Shown here piece by piece: positions 21,301-31,688 of a stretch of 64,000 nucleotides of DNA. This DNA comes from Hemileia vastatrix (taxonomy: Eukaryota; Basidiomycota; Pucciniomycetes; Pucciniales; Zaghouaniaceae): assembly GCA_030280995.1 (NCBI GenBank), contig JASXTE010000008.1:6157001-6221000 (forward strand), read 5' to 3'. The notes beneath the pieces were generated by a model that was not told the DNA's origin, searched no databases, and was given only the letters and a program-made list of their open reading frames with translations. Made by a program: the position numbers and the translations under genes. Each line of letters begins with the position of its first letter. Position 1 is the first letter of the stretch.

Positions 21301-22807
21301 TAACACTTGGAAAATTGTCCCCAGGCCTGAAAAAGCTAATGTAATTGGCTGCAGGTGGGTTTTCAGGGTTAAACCTAATGCTGATGGTGGTGTTTCAAAG
21401 TTCAAAGCCCGTTGTGTAGCAAAAGGATATTCTCAAATCCTAGGAATAGATTTTCATGAAACTTTTGCACCCACTGGACGGATCACTTCTCTCAGGACCA
21501 TTCTTTCTTTAGCAGCTTATTTTGACTGGGATGTTCATCAAATGGATGTAGTGGCAGCTTTTCTCCAGGGAAACTTAAATGAAACTGTTTATATGGAGCA
21601 GCCTGAAGGAACACTAACTGCTGGAAATGAAGGTAAAGTTTGCCAATTGTTGCGTCCCCTTTATGGCATCAAACAAGCTCCCTTTTGCTGGAATTCACGT
21701 ATAAATGACTACTTGTGCAAGCTCAACTTCTCCCCCCTTAAGTGTGATCAGTGTGTGTATGTTTGGAGAAACAAATCACAAATCTGTATCATTTATCTTC
21801 ATGTTGATGATATGGTCATTACTGGTAATCATTTTCTTTGGTTCAAAGACAAAATCAAAACTGAATTTGAGATGGATGATCTTGGTCCTGCCACTTGGAT
21901 TTTGGGAATGCGTCTCACCAGGAACAGAACAGCACGTACTCTTTCTTTGTCACAAGATTCTTATGCTGAAAAAGTTTTGTCCAACTGGAATATGGCCAAC
22001 TGCAATCCCTGTCTTACTCCCTTATCCCCAAATGATTATCCTGTCAAAGCAACCAGTGAAGAAATTGCTGAATTCAATGCTCTGAAAATCAATTACCGCT
22101 CTGCTATTGGTGCACTCAACTATTTGTCTGTTGCAACAAGACCTGATCTCTCTTTTGCAGTTGGTGCATTATCTCAACATCTCATTGAACCAGGTATCAA
22201 ACACTGGCTTGCTGTCAAACACACTTTCAGATATCTGCGTGCCACTTCATCATCATCTCTCACTTTTGGAGGAAAATGCCCAATTCCAAATCATCCATCA
22301 CTCTGTCCTCTTATTTACTCTGACACTGATTATGCTGGGGATCCTGATACCAGGCGCTCAACTGGAGGGTATGTTGCCATACTCAATGGAGGAGCTATTT
22401 CCTGGAGTTCTAAAAAGCAGCAAGTTGTCACTATCTCTAGTACTGAAGCTGAGTTCAGAGGCATTGTGGATGCTGGATGTGAAGCAATCTGGCTGACTAA
22501 ATTACTTACTTCCTTCAATATTCCTAAAACACCTTCACCTTTAATCCTTGCTGACAATGCCAGTTCCATTTCACAATGCAAGGATTCACTCAGATACCGT
22601 CAAAGATCAAAACATGTGGACACTCAACTTTGTTGGATTACTGAAAGCATCAACAAAAATCATTTTCAGCTTCAACACATTTCAACTGAACACATGGTAG
22701 CTGATCTTCTTACAAAATCTTTGGGAAAAGTCAAGCTGTCTTATCTCCTCAAACTCATGGGTCTGGTATTAAGGGGGGGTGTTGAAATTTCTGCCTCTAA
22801 TACCTGA
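18323..22807 (+). CDS. Gag-Pol polyprotein of B1, intact type-B form (1,494 aa)
   Basis: Complete frame of the same length as type A, with all catalytic residues kept (D344; D548, D611, E647; D1075, D1162, D1163; D1334, E1375, D1411). Differences from type A include V294A, T360S, A386V, N442Y, H820P, N835D, P872Q and S1403T. Three of these (H820P, N835D, P872Q) fall in the Ser/Pro-rich linker between integrase and RT, which probably tolerates change. Silent differences are also present, so B is a separate, older or diverging lineage that kept its coding capacity. Its 5' LTR is interrupted upstream by H1 at LTR position 280, which removes most of U3 from this junction but leaves the TATA-like box. 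Confidence 0.96.
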   Translation: MASNQDSSKVMVTPLTDESYDTWEHIMRLHFEVLDLFGIVSGQVPAPVPHNDGSPSDAEIKAQLALWIKNDTRCRYEIITRLDDVNKKLVNTCHTSAQMWSVLARRHASNKVGSRISHFLSMVTLSLSEGGDPKTHVDAFKGINFHMIRSGLIIPQEILIYLFFATLPPSFKHWRGLLTRDRQEIDHLHLDDVLSSFLDYAADDKVVDEFHNAMSNVNAHSASAKSSKSSKSKARSKLSCSVHGQNVGHDDNHCFVQHPELRPKKNQANSAAPSKDNSNKATPVPPPQEEQPDATANCAFVFPSDEEFLFTAVACLSEKSNSDCIINASASMASHSSNLSPIIDSGASCHMFNNRDSFISFQPVNIRIQLAGIGKSIYATGKGTVVASGGMEGKVFFSDALYVPDLGRNLISLGRLWRTGCLLIPAPVNPTSNFIISRNGKYYMGGVISNSLFEVSVVPQGMSPPNSSALYAKASSQSLTLWHNRLGHPYAPYIQKLFNGMASDVSSSSLSDSEMHFCEPCVLGKQTHASFPGQLPVAKNPLEVIHTDLSGKIQPPSFDGSQYYLKFTDQATSYRHVYLLSSKAQVFKYFLEYKASVELQSGFKIKKLVCDGGGEYINSSLVNFLKQHGIALQVTAPYTPQQNPISERGNRITTEKSKTMMFHSNAPIHLWSEAVKTAVYLENRLPTKALQNKSTPFEAWNKSKPRVSHLRVFGCACYAFLDKHQRPGKFSANARKCVMLGYEVGTTNYRVWDLELKKIVIAKSVAFNENFFPFLDSRFKRPQWSQLMKQIPDQIHDSQPLPTPGLSFSPAQSPSESPTPDPSSGNISDSHSEDDSPSSSSSSDFHMSGTPSNSTPCPSPGHLTRLPHSNVQDEEGSSQSDPSYSSIEPDNPADPDYVPSSQSPSYSDNSSAETSTPEHLRQIYYDHYQHDSYSDSPDPLGLYAANAFAFSLEAPLLAHEIPEPQCYKQAIYSKYSAEWAEAVKHEHQALQRCNTWKIVPRPEKANVIGCRWVFRVKPNADGGVSKFKARCVAKGYSQILGIDFHETFAPTGRITSLRTILSLAAYFDWDVHQMDVVAAFLQGNLNETVYMEQPEGTLTAGNEGKVCQLLRPLYGIKQAPFCWNSRINDYLCKLNFSPLKCDQCVYVWRNKSQICIIYLHVDDMVITGNHFLWFKDKIKTEFEMDDLGPATWILGMRLTRNRTARTLSLSQDSYAEKVLSNWNMANCNPCLTPLSPNDYPVKATSEEIAEFNALKINYRSAIGALNYLSVATRPDLSFAVGALSQHLIEPGIKHWLAVKHTFRYLRATSSSSLTFGGKCPIPNHPSLCPLIYSDTDYAGDPDTRRSTGGYVAILNGGAISWSSKKQQVVTISSTEAEFRGIVDAGCEAIWLTKLLTSFNIPKTPSPLILADNASSISQCKDSLRYRQRSKHVDTQLCWITESINKNHFQLQHISTEHMVADLLTKSLGKVKLSYLLKLMGLVLRGGVEISASNT

Positions 22808-23695
22808 CCCATTCCTTACTCCAGCTTCTTACCATCGTCTCAAGTCATTCTCCTTACTCATATCTTCTTTTCCTGACTTTTTTCGCCGAGGAACTTCAAA
22901 GATACGAGCTCCAGCATCAAGAACAACATTTCTTTCCCACCCGGAGTCGATGTATTGATTCTGGACCTCGAGGACGTGTTTCTTTACCTGGAGTGTGAAT
23001 CTTTTCCCCGGCTGGGAACTTTTTCCTTGGATGTGAACCTGTCTCTTTTTCTGTATTGTAGTTTAGTAGTTTTGTCGACGTCGTGTTAGTTTCTATTGTT
23101 TTGGATGGTGGACTTTGTCATATAATGAGGCCTCTCTTTGCCATTTCCGTTTTCCCCATCCAAATCTTTTTCTTTCTCTTTCTCTCTATTCTCTTTATCC
23201 CTTCCACTGCTTCTTCCTGTCCACTGCTTTCCCTTTTGGCCGCATCTGACAGTCTTTGCACTGTGTGGGGAGAATAGAGTCTTTTGTCCAGGTTCTTTCC
23301 TTTTCTTTTCTGTTATCTTTTCTCTAATTCTTTTAGTCCTAACCACAGCAGCTCACACTTGTGTCCCTTATAGTTTTAGCACACGCTTTGTTGTAGTTAC
23401 TTGTTGTTGTAAGGTGCACAGTTGCTGATTGACCTGTGTTTAGGTATGTTTGTTTTTGCAATGAAATCCAAATCTTTTTCTTTCTCTTTCTCTCTATTCT
23501 CTTTATCCCTTCCACTGCTTCTTCCTGTCCACTGCTTTCCCTTTTGGCCGCATCTGACAGTCTTTGCACTGTGTGGGGAGAATAGAGTCTTTTGTCCAGT
23601 TTTAGCACACGCTTTGTTGTAGTTACTTGTTGTTGTAAGGTGCACAGTTGCTGATTGACCTGTGTTTAGCTTTCCTCTGTGCTAAAACTTCTTCA
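22780..23695 (+). repeat. LTR shared by B1 (3') and B2 (5'), type B
   Basis: Purine tract 22771-22779 on the left and a PBS immediately on the right, so one LTR serves both internal regions. Ends CTTCTTCA. Type-B marks include CTTACTCATATC, GGAGTCGATG and ATGAGGCCTC. Confidence 0.95.
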
Positions 23696-23709
23696 GGTTA
23701 TGGGCCCAG
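23696..23709 (+). other. Primer binding site of B2
   Basis: GGTTATGGGCCCAG directly after the shared LTR. Confidence 0.85.
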
Positions 23710-23853
23710 TTGCCTAAAGCACCTCTCTCAAGAATACTTACAACAAAACCGCTTACTGGACAATAAAACAGCCTTTTCTCTCAGATTTTGGATCATCCTC
23801 TTCATATCTCATCTTCTTTCTCTCCAAATCTTTGCTGTTGACTCGACCAAATC

Positions 23854-25241
23854 ATGGCCTCCAATCAGGATTCAAGTAAGGTTATGGTCACCCCTCTCAC
23901 TGACGAATCCTATGACACCTGGGAACACATTATGCGTCTTCACTTTGAAGTTCTGGATCTTTTTGGCATTGTTTCTGGACAAGTCCCTGCCCCTGTTCCT
24001 CACAATGATGGTTCACCTTCAGACGCTGAAATCAAAGCTCAACTTGCTTTATGGATCAAAAATGACACCAGGTGCAGGTATGAAATCATCACCAGATTGG
24101 ATGATGTTAACAAGAAGCTGGTCAACACTTGCCACACCTCTGCTCAAATGTGGTCTGTTCTTGCAAGAAGACACGCCAGCAATAAAGTTGGATCACGGAT
24201 TTCTCACTTTCTCTCTATGGTTACTCTTTCTCTTTCTGAAGGAGGAGACCCCAAAACTCATGTTGATGCATTCAAAGGCATTAACTTCCATATGATCCGT
24301 TCTGGGCTCATCATTCCCCAGGAAATTCTTATTTATCTCTTTTTTGCCACTCTTCCACCCTCCTTCAAACATTGGCGTGGTTTGCTCACCAGAGACAGAC
24401 AGGAAATTGATCACCTGCATCTGGATGATGTTTTATCTTCTTTCCTGGATTACGCTGCTGATGACAAAGTTGTTGATGAATTTCACAATGCTATGTCAAA
24501 TGTCAATGCTCACTCTGCCTCAGCTAAATCATCAAAATCATCCAAATCCAAGGCACGCAGCAAACTCTCATGTTCTGTTCATGGTCAAAATGTTGGACAT
24601 GATGACAATCATTGCTTTGTTCAACATCCTGAACTCCGTCCCAAGAAGAACCAAGCCAACTCAGCTGCCCCATCAAAGGACAATTCCAACAAAGCAACTC
24701 CTGTTCCCCCTCCTCAGGAAGAACAACCTGATGTCACGGCCAATTGTGCTTTTGTCTTCCCTTCTGATGAAGAATTTCTTTTTACAGCTGTTGCCTGTTT
24801 GTCTGAAAAATCAAATTCTGACTGCATTATCAACGCTTCTGCTTCCATGGCTTCTCATTCCTCAAACCTTTCTCCAATTATTGATTCTGGGGCCAGCTGT
24901 CATATGTTTAACAACAGAGACAGTTTTATCAGTTTTCAACCTGTCAACATTCGAATTCAACTTGCTGGTATTGGGAAATCAATCTATGCAACTGGAAAAG
25001 GAACTGTTGTTGCTTCTGGAGGAATGGAAGGAAAAGTTTTCTTTTCTGATGCTCTTTATGTCCCTGATCTTGGAAGGAATCTCATCTCCCTGGGACGTCT
25101 TTGGAGAACTGGTTGTCTTCTCATCCCTGCACCAGTTAATCCTACATCAAACTTCATTATTTCACGTAATGGAAAGAATTATATGGGAGGAGTCATCTCC
25201 AATTCATTATTTGAAGTTTCTGTGGTTCCACAAGGCATGTC
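23854..25241 (+). pseudogene. Gag-Pol of B2, residues 1-462 (gag, protease), truncated by M3
   Basis: Type-B sequence (T360S, A386V; V294 and N442 as in type A). Keeps gag with its zinc knuckle (C240, H243, H249, C254) and the whole protease (D344), and stops before the integrase HHCC motif. At 25242 the M3 LTR begins; the frame reads on through it to a stop at 25312-25314, giving a 486-residue Gag-protease protein with an LTR-encoded tail of about 24 residues. No integrase, RT or RNase H remains on this side. Confidence 0.92.
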
Positions 25242-26157
25242 TGTAGAAGTTTTAGCACAGAGGAAAGCTAAACACAGGTCAATCAGCAACTGTGCACCTT
25301 ACAACAACAAGTAACTACAACAAAGCGTGTGCTAAAACTGGACAAAAGACTCTATTCTCCCCACACAGTGCAAAGACTGTCAGATGCGGCCAAAAGGGAA
25401 AGCAGTGGACAGGAAGAAGCAGTGGAAGGGATAAAGAGAATAGAGAGAAAGAGAAAGAAAAAGATTTGGATTTCATTGCAAAAACAAACATACCTAAACA
25501 CAGGTCAATCAGCAACTGTGCACCTTACAACAACAAGTAACTACAACAAAGCGTGTGCTAAAACTATAAGGGACACAAGTGTGAGCTGCTGTGGTTAGGA
25601 CTAAAAGAATCAGAGAAAAGATAACAGAAAAGAAAAGGAAAGAACCTGGACAAAAGACTCTATTCTCCCCACACAGTGCAAAGACTGTCAGATGCGGCCA
25701 AAAGGGAAAGCAGTGGACAGGAAGAAGCAGTGGAAGGGATAAAGAGAATAGAGAGAAAGAGAAAGAAAAAGATTTGGATGGGGAAAACGGAAATGGCAAA
25801 GAGAGGGCTCATTATATGACAAAGTCCACCATCCAAAACAATAGAAACTAACACGACGTCGACAAAACTACTAAACTACAATACAGAAAAAGAGACAGGT
25901 TCACATCCAAGGAAAAAGTTCCCAGCCGGGGAAAAGATTCACACTCCAGGTAAAGAAACACGTCCTCGAGGTCCAGAATCAATACATTGACTCCGGGTGG
26001 GAAAGAAATGTTGTTCTTGATGCTGGAGCTCGTATCTTTGAAGTTCCTCGGCGGAAAAGGTCAGGAAAAGAGGATATGAGCAAGGAGAATGACTTGAGAC
26101 GATGGTAAGAAGCTGGAGTAAGGAATGGGTCAGGTATTAGAGGCAGAAATTTCAACA
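25242..26157 (-). repeat. 3' LTR of M3 (916 bp, type A)
   Basis: Outer end TGTAG; GAGAGGGCTC and ATTGACTCC mark it as type A. It differs from the 5' LTR of the same copy at several sites. Purine tract complement at 26158-26166. Confidence 0.95.
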
Positions 26158-29100
26158 CCCCCCCTTAATACCAGACCCATGAGTTTGAGGAGATAAGACA
26201 GCTTGACTTTTCCTAAAGATTTTGTAAGAAGATCAGCCACCATGTGTTCAGTTGAAATGTGTTGAAGCTGAAAATGATTTTTGTTGATGCTTTCAGTAAT
26301 CCAACAAAGTTGAGTGTCCACATGTTTTGATCTTTGACGGTATCTGAGTGAATCCTTGCATTGTGAAATGGAACTGGCATTGTCAGCAAGGATTAAAGGT
26401 GAAGGTGACTTAGGAATATTGAAGGAAGTAAGTAATTTAGTCAGCCAGATTGCTTCACATCCAGCATCCACAATGCCTCTGAACTCAGCTTCAGTACTAG
26501 AGATAGTGACGACTTGCTGCTTTTTAGAACTCCAGGAAATAGCTCCTCCATTGAGTATGGCAACATACCCTCCAGTTGAGCGCCTGGTATCAGGATCCCC
26601 AGCATAATCAGTGTCAGAGTAAATAAGAGGACAGAGTGATGGATGATTTGGAATTGGGCATTTTCCTCCAAAAGTGAGAGATGATGATGAAGTGGCACGC
26701 AGATATCTGAAAGTGTGTTTGACAGCAAGCCAGTGTTTGATACCTGGTTCAATGAGATGTTGAGATAATGCACCAACTGCAAAAGAGAGATCAGGTCTTG
26801 TTGCAACAGACAAATAGTTGAGTGCACCAATAGCAGAGCGGTAATTGATTTTCAGAGCATTGAATTCAGCAATTTCTTCACTGGTTGCTTTGACAGGATA
26901 ATCATTTGGGGATAAGGGAGTGAGACAGGGATTACAGTTGGCCATATTCCAGTTGGACAAAACTTTTTCAGCATAAGAATCTTGTGATAAAGAAAGAGTA
27001 CGTGCTGTTCTGTTCCTGGTGAGACGCATTCCCAAAATCCAAGTGGCAGGACCAAGATCATCCATCTCAAATTCAGTTTTGATTTTGTCTTTGAACCAAA
27101 GAAAATGATTACCAGTAATGACCATATCATCAACATGAAGATAAATGATACAGATTTGTGATTTGTTTCTCCAAACATACACACACTGATCACACTTAAG
27201 GGGGGAGAAGTTGAGCTTGCACAAGTAGTCATTTATACGTGAATTCCAGCAAAAGGGAGCTTGTTTGATGCCATAAAGAGGACGCAACAATTGGCAAACT
27301 TTACCTTCATTTCCAGCAGTTAGTGTTCCTTCAGGTTGTTCCATATAAACAGTTTCATTTAAGTTTCCCTGGAGAAAAGCTGCCACTACATCCATTTGAT
27401 GAACATCCCAGTCAAAATAAGCTGCTAAAGAAAGAATGGTCCTGAGAGAAGTGATCCGTCCAGTGGGTGCAAAAGTTTCATGAAAATCTATTCCTAGGAT
27501 TTGAGAATATCCTTTTGCTACACAACGGGCTTTGAACTTGGAAACACCACCATCAGCATTAGGTTTAACCCTGAAAACCCACCTGCAGCCAATTACATTA
27601 GCTTTTTCAGGCCTGGGGACAATTTTCCAAGTGTTACAACGCTGAAGTGCTTGATGTTCATGTTTCACAGCCTCTGCCCATTCTGCTGAATATTTGGAAT
27701 AGATTGCTTGCTTATAACACTGGGGTTCAGGAATTTCATGAGCTAGCAAGGGAGCTTCTAGAGAGAAAGCAAAGGCATTTGCTGCATATAACCCAAGAGG
27801 GTCAGGAGAATCAGAGTAGGAATCATGTTGATAATGATCATAATAAATCTGACGTAAATGTTCAGGAGTGGATGTTTCAGCTGAAGAGTTGTCAGAATAA
27901 CTGGGGGATTGTGATGAGGGAACATAATCAGGATCTGCTGGATTGTCTGGCTCAATTGATGAATATGATGGATCAGATTGACTGGAACCTTCTTCATCTG
28001 GGACATTGGAATGAGGTAATCTTGTTAAGTGGCCAGGTGAAGGACAAGGAGTTGAATTAGAAGGTGTGCCGGACATGTGAAAATCAGAGGAAGAAGAAGA
28101 AGAAGGAGAATTATCTTCAGAATGTGAATCAGAAATGTTTCCTGAGGATGGATCATGAGTTGGAGACTCAGAAGGAGATTGAGCTGGAGAAAAGGAAAGT
28201 CCAGGTGTTGGAAGTGGTTGACTGTCATGAATTTGATCTGGAATTTGCTTCATCAGTTGTGACCATTGAGGGCGCTTAAATCTGGAGTCAAGAAAGGGGA
28301 AGAAATTTTCATTGAAGGCCACAGATTTGGCAATAACAATCTTTTTAAGCTCAAGATCCCAAACACGATAATTTGTTGTTCCAACTTCATATCCAAGCAT
28401 GACACACTTTCTGGCATTAGCTGAAAACTTTCCAGGACGTTGATGTTTATCAAGAAAAGCATAGCAAGCACAACCAAAAACTCTGAGGTGTGAGACTCTG
28501 GGTTTGGATTTATTCCAGGCTTCAAAAGGAGTTGATTTGTTTTGAAGAGCTTTGGTTGGTAATCTGTTTTCAAGATATACTGCTGTTTTAACTGCTTCAG
28601 ACCATAGGTGAATTGGTGCATTAGAATGAAACATCATGGTTTTGGATTTTTCAGTGGTAATACGGTTTCCTCTCTCAGAAATTGGATTTTGTTGGGGAGT
28701 GTAAGGAGCCGTAACTTGAAGAGCAATGCCATGTTGTTTAAGAAAGTTGACCAGACTAGAGTTGATATACTCACCACCACCGTCACAAACAAGCTTTTTG
28801 ATTTTGAAGCCAGATTGCAGCTCTACAGATGCCTTGTATTCCAAGAAATATTTGAATACTTGGGCTTTTGAGGAAAGAAGGTAAACATGACGGTATGAAG
28901 TGGCCTGATCAGTGAACTTAAGGTAATACTGAGAACCATCAAAAGAAGGAGGTTGAATTTTCCCAGATAAATCCGTGTGGATAACTTCAAGAGGATTTTT
29001 GGCAACAGGCAACTGGCCAGGAAAGGAAGCATGGGTTTGTTTACCCAACACACACGGTTCACAAAAATGCATTTCAGAATCAGACAAACTAGAACTAGAT

Positions 29101-30614
29101 ACATCAGATGCCATTCCATTAAAAAGTTTTTGAATATATGGGGCGTATGGATGTCCTAATCTGTTGTGCCAGAGAGTTAGAGACTGACTTGAAGCTTTTG
29201 CATAAAGAGCTGAGGAATTAGGGGGAGACATGCCTTGTGGAACCACAGAAACTTCAAATAATGAATTGGAGATGACTCCTCCCATATAATTCTTTCCATT
29301 ACGTGAAATAATGAAGTTTGATGTAGGATTAACTGGTGCAGGGATGAGAAGACAACCAGTTCTCCAAAGACGTCCCAGGGAGATGAGATTCCTTCCAAGA
29401 TCAGGGACATAAAGAGCATCAGAAAAGAAAACTTTTCCTTCCATTCCTCCAGAAGCAGCAACAGTTCCTTTTCCAGTTGCATAGATTGATTTCCCAATAC
29501 CAGCAAGTTGAATTCGAATGTTGACAGGTTGAAAGGTGATGAAACTGTCTCTGTTGTTAAACATATGACAGCTGGCCCCAGAATCAATAATTGGAGAAAG
29601 GTTTGAGGAATGAGAAGCCATGGAAGCAGAAGCGTTGATAATGCAGTCAGAATTTGATTTTTCAGACAAGCAGGCAACAGCTGTAAAAAGAAATTCTTCA
29701 TCAGAAGGGAAGACAAAAGCACAATTGGCCGTGACATCAGGTTGTTCTTCCTGAGGAGGGGGAACAGGAGTTGCTTTGTTGGAATTGTCCTTTGATGGGG
29801 CAGCTGAGTTGGCTTGGTTCTTCTTGGGACGCAATTCAGGATGTTGAACAAAGCAATGATTGTCATCATGTCCAACATTTTGACCATGAACAGAACATGA
29901 GAGTTTGCTGCGTGCCTTGGATTTGGATGATTTTGATGATTTGGCTGAGGCAGAGTGAGCATTGACATTTGACATAGCATTGTGAAATTCATCAACAACT
30001 TTGTCATCAGCAGCGTAATCCAGGAAAGAAGATAAAACATCATCCAGATGCAGGTGATCAATTTCCTGTCTGTCTCTGGTGAGCAAACCACGCCAATGTT
30101 TGAAGGAAGGTGGAAGAGTGGCAAAAAAGAGATAAATAAGAATTTCCTGGGGAATGATGAGCCCAGAACGGATCATATGGAAGTTAATGCCTTTGAATGC
30201 ATCAACATGAGTTTTGGGGTCTCCTCCTTCAGAAAGAGAAAGAGTAACCATAGAGAGAAAGTGAGAAATCCGTGATCCAACTTTATTGCTGGCGTGTCTT
30301 CTTGCAAGAACAGACCACATTTGAGCAGAGGTGTGGCAAGTGTTGACCAGCTTCTTGTTAACATCATCCAATCTGGTGATGATTTCATACCTGCACCTGG
30401 TGTCATTTTTGATCCATAAAGCAAGTTGAGCTTTGATTTCAGCGTCTGAAGGTGAACCATCATTGTGAGGAACAGGGGCAGGGACTTGTCCAGAAACAAT
30501 GCCAAAAAGATCCAGAACTTCAAAGTGAAGACGCATAATGTGTTCCCAGGTGTCATAGGATTCGTCAGTGAGAGGGGTGACCATAACCTTACTTGAATCC
30601 TGATTGGAGGCCAT
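26130..30614 (-). CDS. Gag-Pol polyprotein of M3, intact (1,494 aa)
   Basis: Full frame, start ATG at 30612-30614, stop in the 3' LTR. The protein reads like type A (T360, A386, H820, P872, S1403). The DNA at the 5' end of the gene is type B, however: G at 30570 is the type-B base and A at 30108 the type-A base. The exchange point therefore lies within the gag coding region between those positions, and because the differences there are silent or absent the protein is not altered. All catalytic residues are kept. Expression would start from a type-B LTR. Confidence 0.95.
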   Translation of the reverse strand: MASNQDSSKVMVTPLTDESYDTWEHIMRLHFEVLDLFGIVSGQVPAPVPHNDGSPSDAEIKAQLALWIKNDTRCRYEIITRLDDVNKKLVNTCHTSAQMWSVLARRHASNKVGSRISHFLSMVTLSLSEGGDPKTHVDAFKGINFHMIRSGLIIPQEILIYLFFATLPPSFKHWRGLLTRDRQEIDHLHLDDVLSSFLDYAADDKVVDEFHNAMSNVNAHSASAKSSKSSKSKARSKLSCSVHGQNVGHDDNHCFVQHPELRPKKNQANSAAPSKDNSNKATPVPPPQEEQPDVTANCAFVFPSDEEFLFTAVACLSEKSNSDCIINASASMASHSSNLSPIIDSGASCHMFNNRDSFITFQPVNIRIQLAGIGKSIYATGKGTVAASGGMEGKVFFSDALYVPDLGRNLISLGRLWRTGCLLIPAPVNPTSNFIISRNGKNYMGGVISNSLFEVSVVPQGMSPPNSSALYAKASSQSLTLWHNRLGHPYAPYIQKLFNGMASDVSSSSLSDSEMHFCEPCVLGKQTHASFPGQLPVAKNPLEVIHTDLSGKIQPPSFDGSQYYLKFTDQATSYRHVYLLSSKAQVFKYFLEYKASVELQSGFKIKKLVCDGGGEYINSSLVNFLKQHGIALQVTAPYTPQQNPISERGNRITTEKSKTMMFHSNAPIHLWSEAVKTAVYLENRLPTKALQNKSTPFEAWNKSKPRVSHLRVFGCACYAFLDKHQRPGKFSANARKCVMLGYEVGTTNYRVWDLELKKIVIAKSVAFNENFFPFLDSRFKRPQWSQLMKQIPDQIHDSQPLPTPGLSFSPAQSPSESPTHDPSSGNISDSHSEDNSPSSSSSSDFHMSGTPSNSTPCPSPGHLTRLPHSNVPDEEGSSQSDPSYSSIEPDNPADPDYVPSSQSPSYSDNSSAETSTPEHLRQIYYDHYQHDSYSDSPDPLGLYAANAFAFSLEAPLLAHEIPEPQCYKQAIYSKYSAEWAEAVKHEHQALQRCNTWKIVPRPEKANVIGCRWVFRVKPNADGGVSKFKARCVAKGYSQILGIDFHETFAPTGRITSLRTILSLAAYFDWDVHQMDVVAAFLQGNLNETVYMEQPEGTLTAGNEGKVCQLLRPLYGIKQAPFCWNSRINDYLCKLNFSPLKCDQCVYVWRNKSQICIIYLHVDDMVITGNHFLWFKDKIKTEFEMDDLGPATWILGMRLTRNRTARTLSLSQDSYAEKVLSNWNMANCNPCLTPLSPNDYPVKATSEEIAEFNALKINYRSAIGALNYLSVATRPDLSFAVGALSQHLIEPGIKHWLAVKHTFRYLRATSSSSLTFGGKCPIPNHPSLCPLIYSDTDYAGDPDTRRSTGGYVAILNGGAISWSSKKQQVVTISSTEAEFRGIVDAGCEAIWLTKLLTSFNIPKSPSPLILADNASSISQCKDSLRYRQRSKHVDTQLCWITESINKNHFQLQHISTEHMVADLLTKSLGKVKLSYLLKLMGLVLRGGVEISASNT

Positions 30615-30758
30615 GATTTGGTCGAGTCAACAGCAAAGATTTGGAGAGAAAGAAGATGAGATATGAAGAGGATGATCCAAAATCTGAGAGAAAAGGCTGT
30701 TTTATTGTCCAGTAAGCGGTTTTGTTGTAAGTATTCTTGAGAGAGGTGCTTTAGGCAA

Positions 30759-30772
30759 CTGGGCCCATAACC
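30759..30772 (-). other. Primer binding site of M3
   Basis: Complement of GGTTATGGGCCCAG touching a type-B LTR end (TGAAG). Confidence 0.85.
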
Positions 30773-31688
30773 TGAAGAAGTTTTAGCACAGAGGAAAGCT
30801 AAACACAGGTCAATCAGCAACTGTGCACCTTACAACAACAAGTAACTACAACAAAGCGTGTGCTAAAACTGGACAAAAGACTCTATTCTCCCCACACAGT
30901 GCAAAGACTGTCAGATGCGGCCAAAAGGGAAAGCAGTGGACAGGAAGAAGCAGTGGAAGGGATAAAGAGAATAGAGAGAAAGAGAAAGAAAAAGATTTGG
31001 ATTTCATTGCAAAAACAAACATACCTAAACACAGGTCAATCAGCAACTGTGCACCTTACAACAACAAGTAACTACAACAAAGCGTGTGCTAAAACTATAA
31101 GGGACACAAGTGTGAGCTGCTGTGGTTAGGACTAAAAGAATTAGAGAAAAGATAACAGAAAAGAAAAGGAAAGAACCTGGACAAAAGACTCTATTCTCCC
31201 CACACAGTGCAAAGACTGTCAGATGCGGCCAAAAGGGAAAGCAGTGGACAGGAAGAAGCAGTGGAAGGGATAAAGAGAATAGAGAGAAAGAGAAAGAAAA
31301 AGATTTGGATGGGGAAAACGGAAATGGCAAAGAGAGGCCTCATTATATGACAAAGTCCACCATCCAAAACAATAGAAACTAACACGACGTCGACAAAACT
31401 ACTAAACTACAATACAGAAAAAGAGACAGGTTCACATCCAAGGAAAAAGTTCCCAGCCGGGGAAAAGATTCACACTCCAGGTAAAGAAACACGTCCTCGA
31501 GGTCCAGAATCAATACATCGACTCCGGGTGGGAAAGAAATGTTGTTCTTGATGCTGGAGCTCGTATCTTTGAAGTTCCTCGGCGAAAAAAGTCAGGAAAA
31601 GAAGATATGAGTAAGGAGAATGACTTGAGACGATGGTAAGAAGCTGGAGTAAGGAATGGGTCAGGTATTAGAGGCAGAAATTTCAACA
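30773..31688 (-). repeat. 5' LTR of M3 (916 bp, type B)
   Basis: Inner end TGAAG. Type-B marks are AATTAGAG near 31139, GAGAGGCCTC near 31332, ACATCGACTCC near 31516 and GGCGAAAAAAG near 31581, as in the shared LTR 22780-23695. Joined at 31688 to plus sequence starting AGATA. Confidence 0.95.

Larger units (their letters stand above)
25242..31688 (-). mobile_element. M3: full-length minus copy, type A/B chimera, flanks discordant
   Basis: 6,447 bp: 3' LTR 25242-26157, internal 26158-30772, 5' LTR 30773-31688. Left flank ATGTC, right flank AGATA. In element coordinates the flanks skip 2,881 bp. The 3' LTR and most of the internal region are type A, while the 5' LTR and the first few hundred internal bases are type B. 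Confidence 0.95.
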
